From the NCBI GenBank assembly GCA_016720465.1, contig JADKKO010000003.1, positions 62,001 through 126,000 on the forward strand: a DNA stretch of 64,000 bases, read 5' to 3'. Under the pieces are notes generated by a model. That model saw only the letters and a program-made list of their open reading frames with translations, did no database searches and was not told the origin of the DNA. The stretch comes from Holophagaceae bacterium. GTDB taxonomy: Bacteria; Acidobacteriota; Holophagae; Holophagales; Holophagaceae. Of this stretch, positions 43,541-52,693 are shown in pieces (positions within the stretch are counted from its first letter, which is position 1; the number at the start of each line of letters is the position of its first letter). The position numbers and the translations under genes are program-made.

Positions 43541-45115
43541 ATGATCATCCGCAGCGCCCATCCCGCGCCCGTCCTGGGGCGTGGTCCGCTTCAAGACCTC
43601 GTGCTCGGCAGGGCGCGCGATCTGCCCGGCAAGCTGGCCCTGGTGGACACCCGGAGCGGGACGCAATTCACGTTTGGGGAGCTGAAGGCCTCCATCCACC
43701 GCGTGGCCGGCGGTTTGGCGGCCCGGGGATTCACGTTGGGCGATGTCTTCGCCATCGCCTGCGCCAACTGCGCGGAATTTGTCCTGGCCTTCCACGCCGT
43801 GGGACTTCTCGGCGGAACGGTCACCACGCTCAATCCCGCTTACACCACCGAAGAGATGGCGAATCAACTTTGCGACTCCGGCGCAACGTGGCTGCTGGCG
43901 GATGCGGCCATCCTGCCCAAGGCCTTGGAGGCTGCGGCCGCGGCGGGGATCCAGAGGGTCTTCGCCACCGGCGGAGCGGATCTGTCCGCCGCGGAAGCCT
44001 TCGGAACCTTGGATTCCGGAAGCCGCACCGTGCCTTCCGTGGCGCTGGACCCGGCCACGCATTTGATGGCGCTCCCCTATTCCAGCGGCACCCTCGGGCT
44101 GCCCAAGGGCGTGATGCTCACCCATGACAACCTCAGCGTCAATGTGCTGCAGAGCGCGGTCTGCGGCCTGAAGGAGGACGACGTCATCCTGGGCATCCTG
44201 CCGCTCTTCCACATCTTCGGCATGAACGTGATGATGAACACGGGGCTTTCCATTGGCGCGACGCTGGTGCTGCTGCCCCGCTTCGACCTGGAGGAATTCC
44301 TCGGGGCCGTCCAGCATTACAAGGCTACCTATGTCTTCCTGGTGCCGCCCATCCTGCTGGCCCTGGCGAAGCACCCGCTGGTGGACCAGTTCGATCTCAG
44401 TTCGCTGCGCTGCCTGTTGAGCGGCGCGGCGCCCCTGGGGGAGGCCGTGGCCAGGCAGGTGGAGGAGCGGCTCGGCTGCGTGGTGCTGCAGGGCTACGGC
44501 CTCACCGAGACCAGTCCTGTGGCCATGGTCTCGGCCAAGGACGGGAGCATGCCCCGGGCCTCCGCCGGCGTGCCGGTGGCGGGCACGGAAGCGCGGGTCG
44601 TGCATGTTGAAACCGGCGACCCCGTGGAAGAGGGCGAGCGGGGCGAATTGTGGATCCGGGGCCCCCAGGTGATGAAGGGCTATCTCAACCGCCCCGAAGC
44701 CACCGCCGAGGCCATCGACCCGGAAGGATGGTTCCGCACCGGCGACATCGCCCGCGTGGATGCGGCTGGACACATCTACATCGTGGACCGCCTCAAGGAG
44801 CTCATCAAGGTGAATGGAATGCAGGTCGCGCCCGCGGAACTCGAGGCCCTCCTGCTTTCCCATCCTTCGATCGCAGATGCGGCCGTGATCCCGATCCACG
44901 ATGACAAATCGGGGGAGAGGCCCAAGGCCTTCATCGTGCTCAAACCCGGTGAACCCCCGGATGCGGAAGCCATCATGGCCTATGCGGCGGGGCGTGTGGC
45001 TCCCCACAAGCGCATCACCGCAGTGGAGTTCACGGCGCAGATCCCCAAATCGCCCTCCGGAAAAATCCTGAGGCGGATCCTAGTGGAACAAGAACGGGAG
45101 AAGCCGGCCACCTGA
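43541..45115 (+). CDS. AMP-binding acyl-CoA synthetase (4-coumarate--CoA ligase-like)
   Basis: 524 residues of the ANL adenylating superfamily. The A3 P-loop is YSSGTLGLPKGVML, GYGLTETSPVAM is A5, WFRTGDIARVD is A7, YIVDRLKELIKVNGMQVAPAE is A8, and the C-terminal lysine lies in KSPSGKILRR. This order and the size fit 4CL-like acyl-CoA ligases. The P-loop normally reads SSGTTG; the second Thr is Leu here. It activates a carboxylic acid to its CoA thioester; a medium-chain or aromatic acid is likely. The ATG at 43541 starts the family sequence. It is divergent from glgP. Confidence 0.87.
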   Translation: MIIRSAHPAPVLGRGPLQDLVLGRARDLPGKLALVDTRSGTQFTFGELKASIHRVAGGLAARGFTLGDVFAIACANCAEFVLAFHAVGLLGGTVTTLNPAYTTEEMANQLCDSGATWLLADAAILPKALEAAAAAGIQRVFATGGADLSAAEAFGTLDSGSRTVPSVALDPATHLMALPYSSGTLGLPKGVMLTHDNLSVNVLQSAVCGLKEDDVILGILPLFHIFGMNVMMNTGLSIGATLVLLPRFDLEEFLGAVQHYKATYVFLVPPILLALAKHPLVDQFDLSSLRCLLSGAAPLGEAVARQVEERLGCVVLQGYGLTETSPVAMVSAKDGSMPRASAGVPVAGTEARVVHVETGDPVEEGERGELWIRGPQVMKGYLNRPEATAEAIDPEGWFRTGDIARVDAAGHIYIVDRLKELIKVNGMQVAPAELEALLLSHPSIADAAVIPIHDDKSGERPKAFIVLKPGEPPDAEAIMAYAAGRVAPHKRITAVEFTAQIPKSPSGKILRRILVEQEREKPAT

Positions 45116-45283
45116 GGCGCTCCAGCCGGCAAACCTGGCCGGTCCGGCGATTCTGGAGGGCGGCGGCCTTGCGGAAAGTAGGGCATCGAGAGTCGGCTCC
45201 CCGGCGATAGACTAGAGGATTGCCTTTGGCGCGGGTCCTCCCGATCGGCTGGAACCACGCCTGCGCCTCCCCGATGGAGCTCC

Positions 45284-46915
45284 ATGATCACGTTTTCAGA
45301 TGTCAGCAAACAGTACGGCAGGCAAGTGCTCTTCATTGATGCCGGGTTCCAGCTCAACACCGGCGAGAAGGTCGGTCTGGTGGGCCCCAACGGCGCCGGA
45401 AAATCCACGCTTTTCCGCATGATCATGGGCGAGGAAGTGGCCGACGACGGCACCGTGAGCCTGCCGAAAAAGATCTCCGTGGGCTACTTCCGCCAGGAAG
45501 TGGACGAGATGTCCGGCCGGCCTGTCCTGGATGAGGCCATCGCAGGGAGCGGCCGCCTGGGCGACCTGCACCACGAATTGATGGACCTGCAGCACGCCAT
45601 GTCGGACCCCGGGCGAGGCGATGAGATGGAAGCGATTCTGGACCGCTTCGGCCACGTGCAGGAGGAGTACCAGCACCTGGGCGGCTACGAGCTGGAGGCC
45701 AGGGCCCGGGCTTGCCTGCACGGCCTGGGCTTCGAGGATGAGCAGATCGATGGCGACGTTGGCGCCTTGTCCGGCGGATGGAAGATGCGCGTCTCCATGG
45801 CCAAGGTGCTGCTGGGCAAATTCGATGTGCTGCTGCTGGACGAGCCCACGAACCACCTGGACATCGAGTCCATCATCTGGCTGGAGGGCTTCCTGAAAAG
45901 CCTGCCCTCCACGCTGCTCATGACTTCCCACGACAAGGATTTCATGAACCGCATCGTCACCAAGGTCATCGAGATCGACGGCGGCGACATCATCACCTAT
46001 TCGGGCAACTACGACTTCTACGTGACGGAACGGGAGCAGCGCGAGGCCAACCAGGAAGCGGCCTACGCGCGGCAGCAGGCCAAGCTCGCCAAGGAGCAGC
46101 GTTTCATCGAGCGCTTCTCGGCCCACGCCGCCAAGGCCGCCCAAGTGCAGAGCCGAGTGAAGGCTTTGGACAAGATCGAACGCATCGAGCTGCCGAAAAA
46201 ACGCAAAGTCGGGAAATGGGATTTCCGCATCCCAGGCCGTTCCGGCGACGACGTGGCCATGCTCAAGGGCCTGTCGAAAAGCTACGGCAAGCGCGTCCTG
46301 TACGACTCCTTCGATTTCCATGTGCGCCGCGGCGAGCGCTGGTGCGTCATGGGCAAGAACGGGACCGGCAAATCCACGCTGCTCAAGATGGTGGCGGGCG
46401 TCGTCGAGCCCGATGCGGGCACGGTGCGCCTGGGCGCGAGCCTGAAGGTGGGTTATTTCTCCCAACAGGCCCTGGACCTGCTCAATCCCGAGCTCACGGT
46501 CCAGGAGCAGTTCCAGCAGGATTTCCCCATGGAGGGCATCGGCGTCATCCGCAACCTCCTGGGCGCCTTCCAGTTTTCCGGCGACGAAGTCGAAAAAAAG
46601 ATTCGTTCCCTCTCCGGCGGCGAGAAATCCCGGCTGGTGATGGCGCGCATGCTCTTCGACCCGCCCAATTTCCTGGTGCTGGACGAGCCCACCAACCACC
46701 TGGATCTCGCCACGAAGGAAATGCTCATCGAGGCACTGAAGGACTTCGAAGGCACCATGCTCTTCGTCTCCCACGACCGCACCTTCCTGCGCGGCCTGGG
46801 CAGCCGCGTGCTGGAGCTGGCGCCTGACGAACACAAGGGCCCCTTGGCCTACCAGGGCTCCTACATCGAATACGTCGAAGCCACCGGCCGAGAAGCGCCC
46901 GGCGCGCACAGCTAG
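45284..46915 (+). CDS. ABC-F family ATPase (ribosome-associated)
   Basis: 543 residues with two ABC domains and no membrane domain, the ABC-F plan. First Walker A VGPNGAGKST, signature ALSGGWKMRVS, Walker B LLLDEPTNHLD; second Walker A GKNGTGKST, signature SLSGGEKSRL, Walker B LVLDEPTNHLD. Between them is a charged linker (about 240-320) that reaches into the ribosomal E site in studied members. It resembles YbiT/EttA-like proteins involved in translation rather than an antibiotic-resistance type. It is single-copy here and not in an operon. Confidence 0.92.
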   Translation: MITFSDVSKQYGRQVLFIDAGFQLNTGEKVGLVGPNGAGKSTLFRMIMGEEVADDGTVSLPKKISVGYFRQEVDEMSGRPVLDEAIAGSGRLGDLHHELMDLQHAMSDPGRGDEMEAILDRFGHVQEEYQHLGGYELEARARACLHGLGFEDEQIDGDVGALSGGWKMRVSMAKVLLGKFDVLLLDEPTNHLDIESIIWLEGFLKSLPSTLLMTSHDKDFMNRIVTKVIEIDGGDIITYSGNYDFYVTEREQREANQEAAYARQQAKLAKEQRFIERFSAHAAKAAQVQSRVKALDKIERIELPKKRKVGKWDFRIPGRSGDDVAMLKGLSKSYGKRVLYDSFDFHVRRGERWCVMGKNGTGKSTLLKMVAGVVEPDAGTVRLGASLKVGYFSQQALDLLNPELTVQEQFQQDFPMEGIGVIRNLLGAFQFSGDEVEKKIRSLSGGEKSRLVMARMLFDPPNFLVLDEPTNHLDLATKEMLIEALKDFEGTMLFVSHDRTFLRGLGSRVLELAPDEHKGPLAYQGSYIEYVEATGREAPGAHS

Positions 46916-46992
46916 GCCGAGGCGCCACACATCTAAACCGCCTCCACCTTCCTTCGTAGTCCCCTCCACACGCTGCCGTGTCGAGGTGAATC

Positions 46993-49170
46993 TTGCGCGT
47001 ACCCGCTTTGGCCTTCGCCTGCTCGGCCCTCGCCGTGGCCCAAGTTCCGAACCCGCCCCATCTGGCAATTCCGCATCTCTCCAAGGCGCCCTCCATGGCG
47101 CGGGACTCGGATCTCTCCACCTGGGAGGGATCGTTGCCCGTCAGCGATTTCGGCATGGTCATGCCGGACGACAAGGGCGCCAACCGCTGGCCCACCCTTG
47201 CGCATCTCGCCTGGGGACCGGACGCCTTCTATGCCGCCTTCGAATGTTCCGACCCTGAACCGTCCAAAGTGCGCGCTGTGCTCCACAAGCGGGACGATTT
47301 CAGCGCCGATCTTGATTTCGTTGGCCTCGACATCGATGCGTCCGGCAAGGGGCAGAGCACCATCCGTCTGCTGTCCACACCCCTGGGGGGCCAATTCGAT
47401 GCCATCGTGACGGATGCATCAGGGGAGAACTACGCCTATGACTGCGCGTGGGACTCCGTGGGCGTGTTGACCCCGAACGGCTATGTGGTGAAGATCCGCG
47501 TGCCCTACAGCAGCCTGCGGCGGCGCCCGGGCGAGTGGGGGCTGCGCTTCCTGCGCGTCATGCCGAGGGAGCGCCGCTACGGCGCCGTGTGGCCGCGCAT
47601 GAGCAAGGACATCCAGTGCGACATCTGCCAAGTGGCGAAGGTTTCAGGCGCGCCGGTGGATCGTCCCGGATCGCCCTTCATGATCATCCCCTTCGCATCC
47701 TACGCCCGCGCCCAGTCCGCCGGCGCGGATCCGGCGCTGCCCGCGGATTCGCGCGCGCGGTTGGGTCTGGATCTTCGGTATTCGAGCACGTCCATCACCC
47801 TCGAAGGCACCTATCGCCCCGATTTCAACACCGCGGACGCGGATGTGGATCCGTTGCAGATCAACAGCCGCTTCCGCGTGGCCTATCCCGAGCGGCGGCC
47901 CTTCTTTCTGGAAGGCATGGAACTGCTGGGCATCACTGGCGTCCAGCGCCAGTTCTTCAGCCGCGCCATCCAGGAGCCGCTCTACGGCGTCAAGGCCTCG
48001 GGCCAGTCCTCCTGGGCGAGCTGGACCGTGTTGAACGCCAAGGACCAGGAGGGCGGCCAGATCCTGGGCGCCAGCGGGGCCGAAGGGGTGGATGCGCTCC
48101 CCACCCGGGACACAGCCGTAGCCGCGCGGTTCCGCCTCGATGGACGGGGCTCCGGGGTGTCGCTGGTGGGTACAGACAAGGTGCTCGTGGGCGGGCCCGG
48201 AGGATCCGGCGGCCAGAGCGGCGGCATCTACTGGGATCAATATCTGGGGCCGCATTTCCACTTCATCGGCAGTGGCGTGCGCTCCGTGGCGCACCTCCCG
48301 AAGGCCGATGGGACCGTGAGGTCCATGGACGGCACCGCCACCTCGCTGCGCCTGGACTGGAACACCAGGCACTGGTTCGCTTCCGCTTCGCGGCAAGCCA
48401 CGAGCCCAGGTCTGGTGCTGGTCTCGGGTTTCACGGACCTCCAGGGCTACCGCCAATCCAGCGCGAATTTCGGTTGGCAGGGCACCTGGAACGATGGGCG
48501 TTTCGCGCAGGCCAACGCGAGCCTCCGGTGGCGGAACCTCCAGTGGTGGACCGGCAATCCCTTCGATCGCGCAGTCGGGTTGGACGCCTACATCGAGACC
48601 GCCGGCCGCTGGGCCTGGAGCCTGAACTGGGACATTTCGGGGCGCGCGTGGAGCAACGATCAGGTTCGTTCGAACGCCACCCGCAATATCAACATGGCCC
48701 TGAGCTGGAAGCGGCTGTCCTGGGCGCAGCTGCTCATCCGCGCCACCACGGGCCGGACCATCGACCTGTCTTCCGGCGCGCCGGCGCGGTTGCGCACCCA
48801 CGAGTTCAGCAGCAGCGGCGGCATTCGGAATGTGAGCTACCAACTCTCCGCCCTGCAGGCCGAGTTGGACCGGGAAGCCGACGGTCTGCGCCTGCTGCGG
48901 GCCAGGGAGCTTTCCACCACGGCCATCTGGCAGATGCCCCATCACTTCTACCTGAAGAGCCAGGCCTTCGTGGTGCGCTACGATGGCGACGGGCCGGACA
49001 CCGTCGACAAATACCTGAAGGCCTTCTTCGGCTGGCAGCCCAACGCCTTCACCAGCGCCCACATCGGCTGGTCCGGCCAGCGCCGCCGGGATCCCCACGC
49101 AAGCATTCCCGCCGAGCGGATGGTGGAACGGGGCATCTTCGCGAAGGTGGCCTACGCGATGCAGTTCTAG
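46993..49170 (+). CDS. DUF5916 outer-membrane protein with CBM9-like N-terminal domain
   Basis: 725 residues. A short hydrophobic signal (VPALAFACSALAVAQ) is followed by a CBM9-like beta-sandwich (about 45-205) of the type seen at the N-terminus of DUF5916 proteins (PTLAHLAWGPDAFYAAFEC, DFVGLDIDASG). Then come DFNTADADVDPLQINSRF and YPERRPFFLEGMEL, DUF5916 hallmarks, and a C-terminal half of amphipathic beta-strands that suggests an outer-membrane barrel. It opens with TTG 46993, with GAGGTG five bases upstream. The substrate or ligand is unknown. The next gene downstream on this strand is past an AraC remnant. Confidence 0.8.
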   Translation: MRVPALAFACSALAVAQVPNPPHLAIPHLSKAPSMARDSDLSTWEGSLPVSDFGMVMPDDKGANRWPTLAHLAWGPDAFYAAFECSDPEPSKVRAVLHKRDDFSADLDFVGLDIDASGKGQSTIRLLSTPLGGQFDAIVTDASGENYAYDCAWDSVGVLTPNGYVVKIRVPYSSLRRRPGEWGLRFLRVMPRERRYGAVWPRMSKDIQCDICQVAKVSGAPVDRPGSPFMIIPFASYARAQSAGADPALPADSRARLGLDLRYSSTSITLEGTYRPDFNTADADVDPLQINSRFRVAYPERRPFFLEGMELLGITGVQRQFFSRAIQEPLYGVKASGQSSWASWTVLNAKDQEGGQILGASGAEGVDALPTRDTAVAARFRLDGRGSGVSLVGTDKVLVGGPGGSGGQSGGIYWDQYLGPHFHFIGSGVRSVAHLPKADGTVRSMDGTATSLRLDWNTRHWFASASRQATSPGLVLVSGFTDLQGYRQSSANFGWQGTWNDGRFAQANASLRWRNLQWWTGNPFDRAVGLDAYIETAGRWAWSLNWDISGRAWSNDQVRSNATRNINMALSWKRLSWAQLLIRATTGRTIDLSSGAPARLRTHEFSSSGGIRNVSYQLSALQAELDREADGLRLLRARELSTTAIWQMPHHFYLKSQAFVVRYDGDGPDTVDKYLKAFFGWQPNAFTSAHIGWSGQRRRDPHASIPAERMVERGIFAKVAYAMQF

Positions 49171-49197
49171 GATCCGGCTGCCTCAGAGGACTCCGGA

Positions 49198-49442
49198 TCA
49201 GCGCGCCTTGATGATGGAAGTTCTGAATTCCCTGGGGCCCGAACCGCTTCCGCGTTTGAAGAACTTGGCGAAGTTGGTGGCTTCGCTGAAGCCGAGATAG
49301 GCGGCGATCTGGGCTACGGAAAGATCAGTGTGGGCCAGCAGCCGCTTGCCCTCCAGCAGCACTCGGCCGTCGATGAACGCCTTGGCGGTCACGCCCGCCA
49401 AATCCAGCGTGGCCCGGTTCAGGGTGGCCGCGGCGTAGCCCT
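49198..49442 (-). pseudogene. Remnant of an AraC-family transcriptional regulator (C-terminal HTH)
   Basis: The reading frame contains only the last ~80 residues of an AraC/XylS DNA-binding domain: ATLNRATLDLAGVTAKAFID, VLLEGKRLLAHTDLSVAQIA, then YLGFSEATNFAKFFKRGSGS and PREFR. The two helix-turn-helix motifs are recognisable, with AHTDLSVAQIAAYLGFSE typical. Before the tyrosine near 49437 the similarity ends and there is no start codon in place; the fabH gene begins 104 bases away on the other strand. The sensing domain is gone. It is a decayed gene, not a working regulator. Confidence 0.75.
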
Positions 49443-49545
49443 TCTTTCGTTTTCCATGAAACGGCTCTGGCTGAATCCAAAGTCGTTGTGAATCCCGCCC
49501 GATGGTCCGGGCTATGCTGGGGCTCCAACCGCGGCGAGGGAAACG

Positions 49546-50601
49546 ATGGGAAGTGTGATCACCGGAACGGGAATCGGGCTGGCGCCCCATGTCGTGACGA
49601 ATGAGGATCTGGCCCGGATCATGGATACCTCCGACGAATGGATCCGCGCCCGCAGCGGCATCCAGCAGCGGAACTACGCCGCGCCCGGCCAGGGTTCCGC
49701 CGAGCTCGGATCCCTGGCCGCCTCCGCCGCCATCGCCAACGCTGGATTGAGGCCCGCCGACATCGACGCGGTGGTCTTCGCCACCATGACGCCCGATCAT
49801 GTGCTGCCCGGCAACGGGCCGCTGCTGCAGGCCGCCCTTGGCCTCCGGAACATTCCGACTTTCGACATCCGGCAGCAGTGCAGCGGCTTCCTCTATGGAC
49901 TGGAACTGGCCGACCTCCTGGTCCAGAGCGGCCGCTACCCGCGCGTGCTCCTTGTCGGTGCCGAATTGCACACGGGTTTCATGCCCTGGCACCTGGGCTG
50001 GGATACGGTCATCGGGATGTCGGACCGGGAGGTCACCGAGGCGGAAAAGGCTGAGAACACCATCTCCCGGGACCGCACCGTGCTCTTCGGCGACGGGGCG
50101 GGCGCGGTGGTGCTGGAGGCCCGGGAAGGCCCGGCCGGCTTGCTGAAGACCCAGCTCTACACCGACGGCACTGGAGCCGGCGTGCTCACCATGAAGGGCG
50201 CGAGCTTCAAGAGCCGGCCCTTCGTGACCCCGGCCCAGATCCAGGCCGGCGACACGATCCCGGTGATGCAGGGCAAGGAAGTGTTCCGCTCCGCCGTGAC
50301 CCTGATGCCCCAGGCGGTGCGCGAGGTCTGCGCCGCCGCGGGGGTGGCCGTGGAATCGCTGGACTTGGTCCTCGTCCACCAGGCGAACCTCCGCATCATC
50401 GAAGGCGTGCAGAAGGCCCTGGGCCTCCCGGCCGAAAAGGTCCCCCACAACATCGAGCGCTACGGCAATACCACCGCGGCCACGCTGCCGATCCTCTACC
50501 ACGAGTGCCTGGAGAACGGCCTGGTGAAGCCCGGCATGCTCATCGCCTTCACGGCCCTGGGTTCGGGCATGCACTGGGGCGCGGCCCTCTACCGCGCCTG
50601 A
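49546..50601 (+). CDS. Beta-ketoacyl-ACP synthase III (FabH-like)
   Basis: 351 residues of the thiolase fold. Condenses an acyl-CoA starter with malonyl-ACP. The Cys-His-Asn triad is visible: Cys112 (IRQQCSGFLYGL), His278 (LVHQANLR) and Asn308 (ERYGNTTAAT). FGDGAGAVVLEA and GTGAGVL also fit. A short insertion at about 147-170 (GWDTVIGMSDREVTEAEKAE) is larger than in E. coli FabH and may shape the acyl pocket. It is not in a fab cluster, so it may serve a special starter unit. ATG 49546 follows a purine-rich GGCGAGGGAAACG. Confidence 0.88.
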   Translation: MGSVITGTGIGLAPHVVTNEDLARIMDTSDEWIRARSGIQQRNYAAPGQGSAELGSLAASAAIANAGLRPADIDAVVFATMTPDHVLPGNGPLLQAALGLRNIPTFDIRQQCSGFLYGLELADLLVQSGRYPRVLLVGAELHTGFMPWHLGWDTVIGMSDREVTEAEKAENTISRDRTVLFGDGAGAVVLEAREGPAGLLKTQLYTDGTGAGVLTMKGASFKSRPFVTPAQIQAGDTIPVMQGKEVFRSAVTLMPQAVREVCAAAGVAVESLDLVLVHQANLRIIEGVQKALGLPAEKVPHNIERYGNTTAATLPILYHECLENGLVKPGMLIAFTALGSGMHWGAALYRA

Positions 50602-50690
50602 GCCACGGCCCGCCCGCATGCCACGATTAGGGGCCGTGCCATTTCCATGACCACGTTATTTTGACGCGACGGCTTGCTCCAGGAGTCTCC

Positions 50691-52580
50691 ATGAAGAATC
50701 CAGCTTCGAGCCCACTAGCCGAACTCACCTGGAAGGCCGTCGCGGCGGGCGTGGTCCTCGGCGTGGTCTTCGGCGCCGCCAATGCCTACATCGGATTGCG
50801 GGTGGGCCTGACGGTCGCGGCCTCCATTCCTGCGGCGGTCCTCACCGTGGCCCTTTTCAAGCTGTTCGGCGCCAAGGGCACGATCCTGGAAGCGAATCTC
50901 TCCCAGACCATCGGTTCGGCTTCCACGTCCCTGGCCACCGGCACCATCTTCACGATCCCGGCGCTCTTTCTCTGGGGCATGGCCCCGCCCTATCTGCAGG
51001 TGGTGGCCCTGTGCTTTCTGGGCGCCGTGCTGGGGCTTTCGGCCATGGTTCCGCTGCGCCGCCTGCTCATCGTCGAGTCCCACGACGAACTGCCCTACCC
51101 CGAAGGCACGGCCTGCGCGGAGGTCCTCCGGGCCACCGCGGAAGGTTCCAGCGACAGCGCCTGGATCTTCCGCGGCATGGCCGTGGGAGCGGGCGTAAAG
51201 CTGCTGGTGGCGCTCCTCTTCCTGGTGCCTTCGGAGATGAGCCTTTCCCTTTCCCGGGTGCTCCCCAATGGGTCCCTGGCCCTGGAATTGGCTCCCGCAT
51301 TGCTCGCGGTGGGCTACATCCTGGGCTACCGCCAATCGGGCGTCATCGTCTCGGGCGCGCTGATCTCATCCATCGTGCTCATCCCGCTCATCACCTTTTT
51401 CGGATCCTCGCTCTCGGCCCCGCTGTACCCGGAGACCACGCGCCTGGTGTCGCAGATGGACGCGGGCGCCATCTGGTCGAAGTACGTGCGCTACATAGGC
51501 GCGGGCGCGGTGGCAACGGCGGGCATCCTCACGGTGCTCAAGAACCTGCCTTCCATGGTGGGAGCCTTCGCCGCCATCGCCAAGGGCGTCTCCCGGGACG
51601 CCACCGGCATCCCCGTCGAGCGTTCCGAAAAAGACCGGGACCTGCCCGGCTCCTTCGTGATCGGCGGCATCGCCTTCGTGGTGCTGGCAGCAGCCTTCGT
51701 GCCGGGGATCTTCGCGGGCGGCATGGGCCTGGTGCCGCGCATGGTCTGCGCGGCGGGCGTGGGCGTGTTCGGCGTGCTCTTCGTGGCGGTGGCGGCGCGC
51801 ATCGTGGGCATCGTGGGCGTTTCCTCCCAGCCCACCTCGGGCATCACGTTGGTGACGCTGCTTGGTGTGGCATCCATTTTCGCAGCGGCGGGATGGGTGG
51901 ATGGAAACGCCCGGGCGGCTGTGCTCACGGTAGGCACCATCGTCGCCATCGCCGCCTCCAAGGCCGGTGACATCTCCCAGGATCTGAAGACCGGATTCCT
52001 GGTGGGCGCGACGCCCGCCAAGCAGCAGTTCGGCCAGCTCATCGGGGCTTCGGTGGCCTGCTGGGCCGTGGCGGCCACGGTGATCCTCATGGGCCATGCC
52101 TTCGGCTTCGGCAGCAAGGAGATCCCCGCGCCCCAGGCCATGCTGATGAAGACCATCATCGAAGGCGTGCTCTCCGGCGCGCTGCCCTGGACGCTGGTGC
52201 TTTCCGGCGCGGGACTCTCCCTGGGGGCGATGCTCTGCGGCGTGTCGGGACTAGCCTTCGCCATCGGCGTCTACCTGCCTTTGTCCTCCATGGCGCCGAT
52301 CTACGTGGGCGGCTGCGTGAGGGCGCTGCTTGACCGTCGGCGCGGGGAAGGCGAAACCAAGAGCGAGAGCGATCCGGGCATCCTGGCCGCTTCGGGCCTC
52401 GTGGCCGGGGAAGGCCTCGCGGGAATCCTGGTGGCCGGGCTCGTTGTCGGCGGAGTGGCGCCGAAATCCATGGCTCCCCGGATCGTCGGCCTGGCCGGAG
52501 AATTGGGGACCGTGGCGCTGGTGCTGGCCGTCTGCGGCTTCCTCTACCTGGCCGGGCGGGCAAGGAAGAAGACCGTTTGA
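50691..52580 (+). CDS. OPT family oligopeptide transporter
   Basis: 629 residues with about 15-16 predicted transmembrane helices. The N-terminus KAVAAGVVLGVVFGAANAYI with GLRVGLTVAASIPAAVL is the OPT opening; SQTIGSASTSLATGTIFTIP and HDELPYPEGTACAEVLRAT are family-conserved. It would import oligopeptides or metal chelates by proton symport. AGGAG lies five bases before ATG 50691. The partial left end of a repeat element begins at the last codon. CDF transporter follows after 113 bases on the same strand. Confidence 0.92.
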   Translation: MKNPASSPLAELTWKAVAAGVVLGVVFGAANAYIGLRVGLTVAASIPAAVLTVALFKLFGAKGTILEANLSQTIGSASTSLATGTIFTIPALFLWGMAPPYLQVVALCFLGAVLGLSAMVPLRRLLIVESHDELPYPEGTACAEVLRATAEGSSDSAWIFRGMAVGAGVKLLVALLFLVPSEMSLSLSRVLPNGSLALELAPALLAVGYILGYRQSGVIVSGALISSIVLIPLITFFGSSLSAPLYPETTRLVSQMDAGAIWSKYVRYIGAGAVATAGILTVLKNLPSMVGAFAAIAKGVSRDATGIPVERSEKDRDLPGSFVIGGIAFVVLAAAFVPGIFAGGMGLVPRMVCAAGVGVFGVLFVAVAARIVGIVGVSSQPTSGITLVTLLGVASIFAAAGWVDGNARAAVLTVGTIVAIAASKAGDISQDLKTGFLVGATPAKQQFGQLIGASVACWAVAATVILMGHAFGFGSKEIPAPQAMLMKTIIEGVLSGALPWTLVLSGAGLSLGAMLCGVSGLAFAIGVYLPLSSMAPIYVGGCVRALLDRRRGEGETKSESDPGILAASGLVAGEGLAGILVAGLVVGGVAPKSMAPRIVGLAGELGTVALVLAVCGFLYLAGRARKKTV

Positions 52581-52634
52581 TACGAGTTTGCATTCGAAAA
52601 GATAAAAATTCACCACCGAGACACGAGGACGCCG
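52580..52634. repeat. Solo left end of the inverted-repeat element
   Basis: ATACGAGTTTGCATTCGAAA (52580-52599) and TTCACCACCGAGACACGAGG match the left ends of the copies at 16952 and 30082. No right end follows. It overlaps the OPT stop codon by one base. Confidence 0.6.
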
Positions 52635-52693
52635 CGCTGGCGGTGGGTGGTAGTTTTGTTATTGGTTGCCGATATTAATCCGGGGGGAAGGAC

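Noticed and set aside
43541..45115. Acyl-CoA ligase as inactive because of SSGTLG in the P-loop
   Set aside because: A single Thr-to-Leu change in the loop is not enough, and the catalytic C-terminal lysine and other core motifs are intact.
49198..50619. Long minus-strand frame covering fabH
   Set aside because: Only its last 80 codons (AraC remnant) resemble a protein family; the rest is antisense to fabH.
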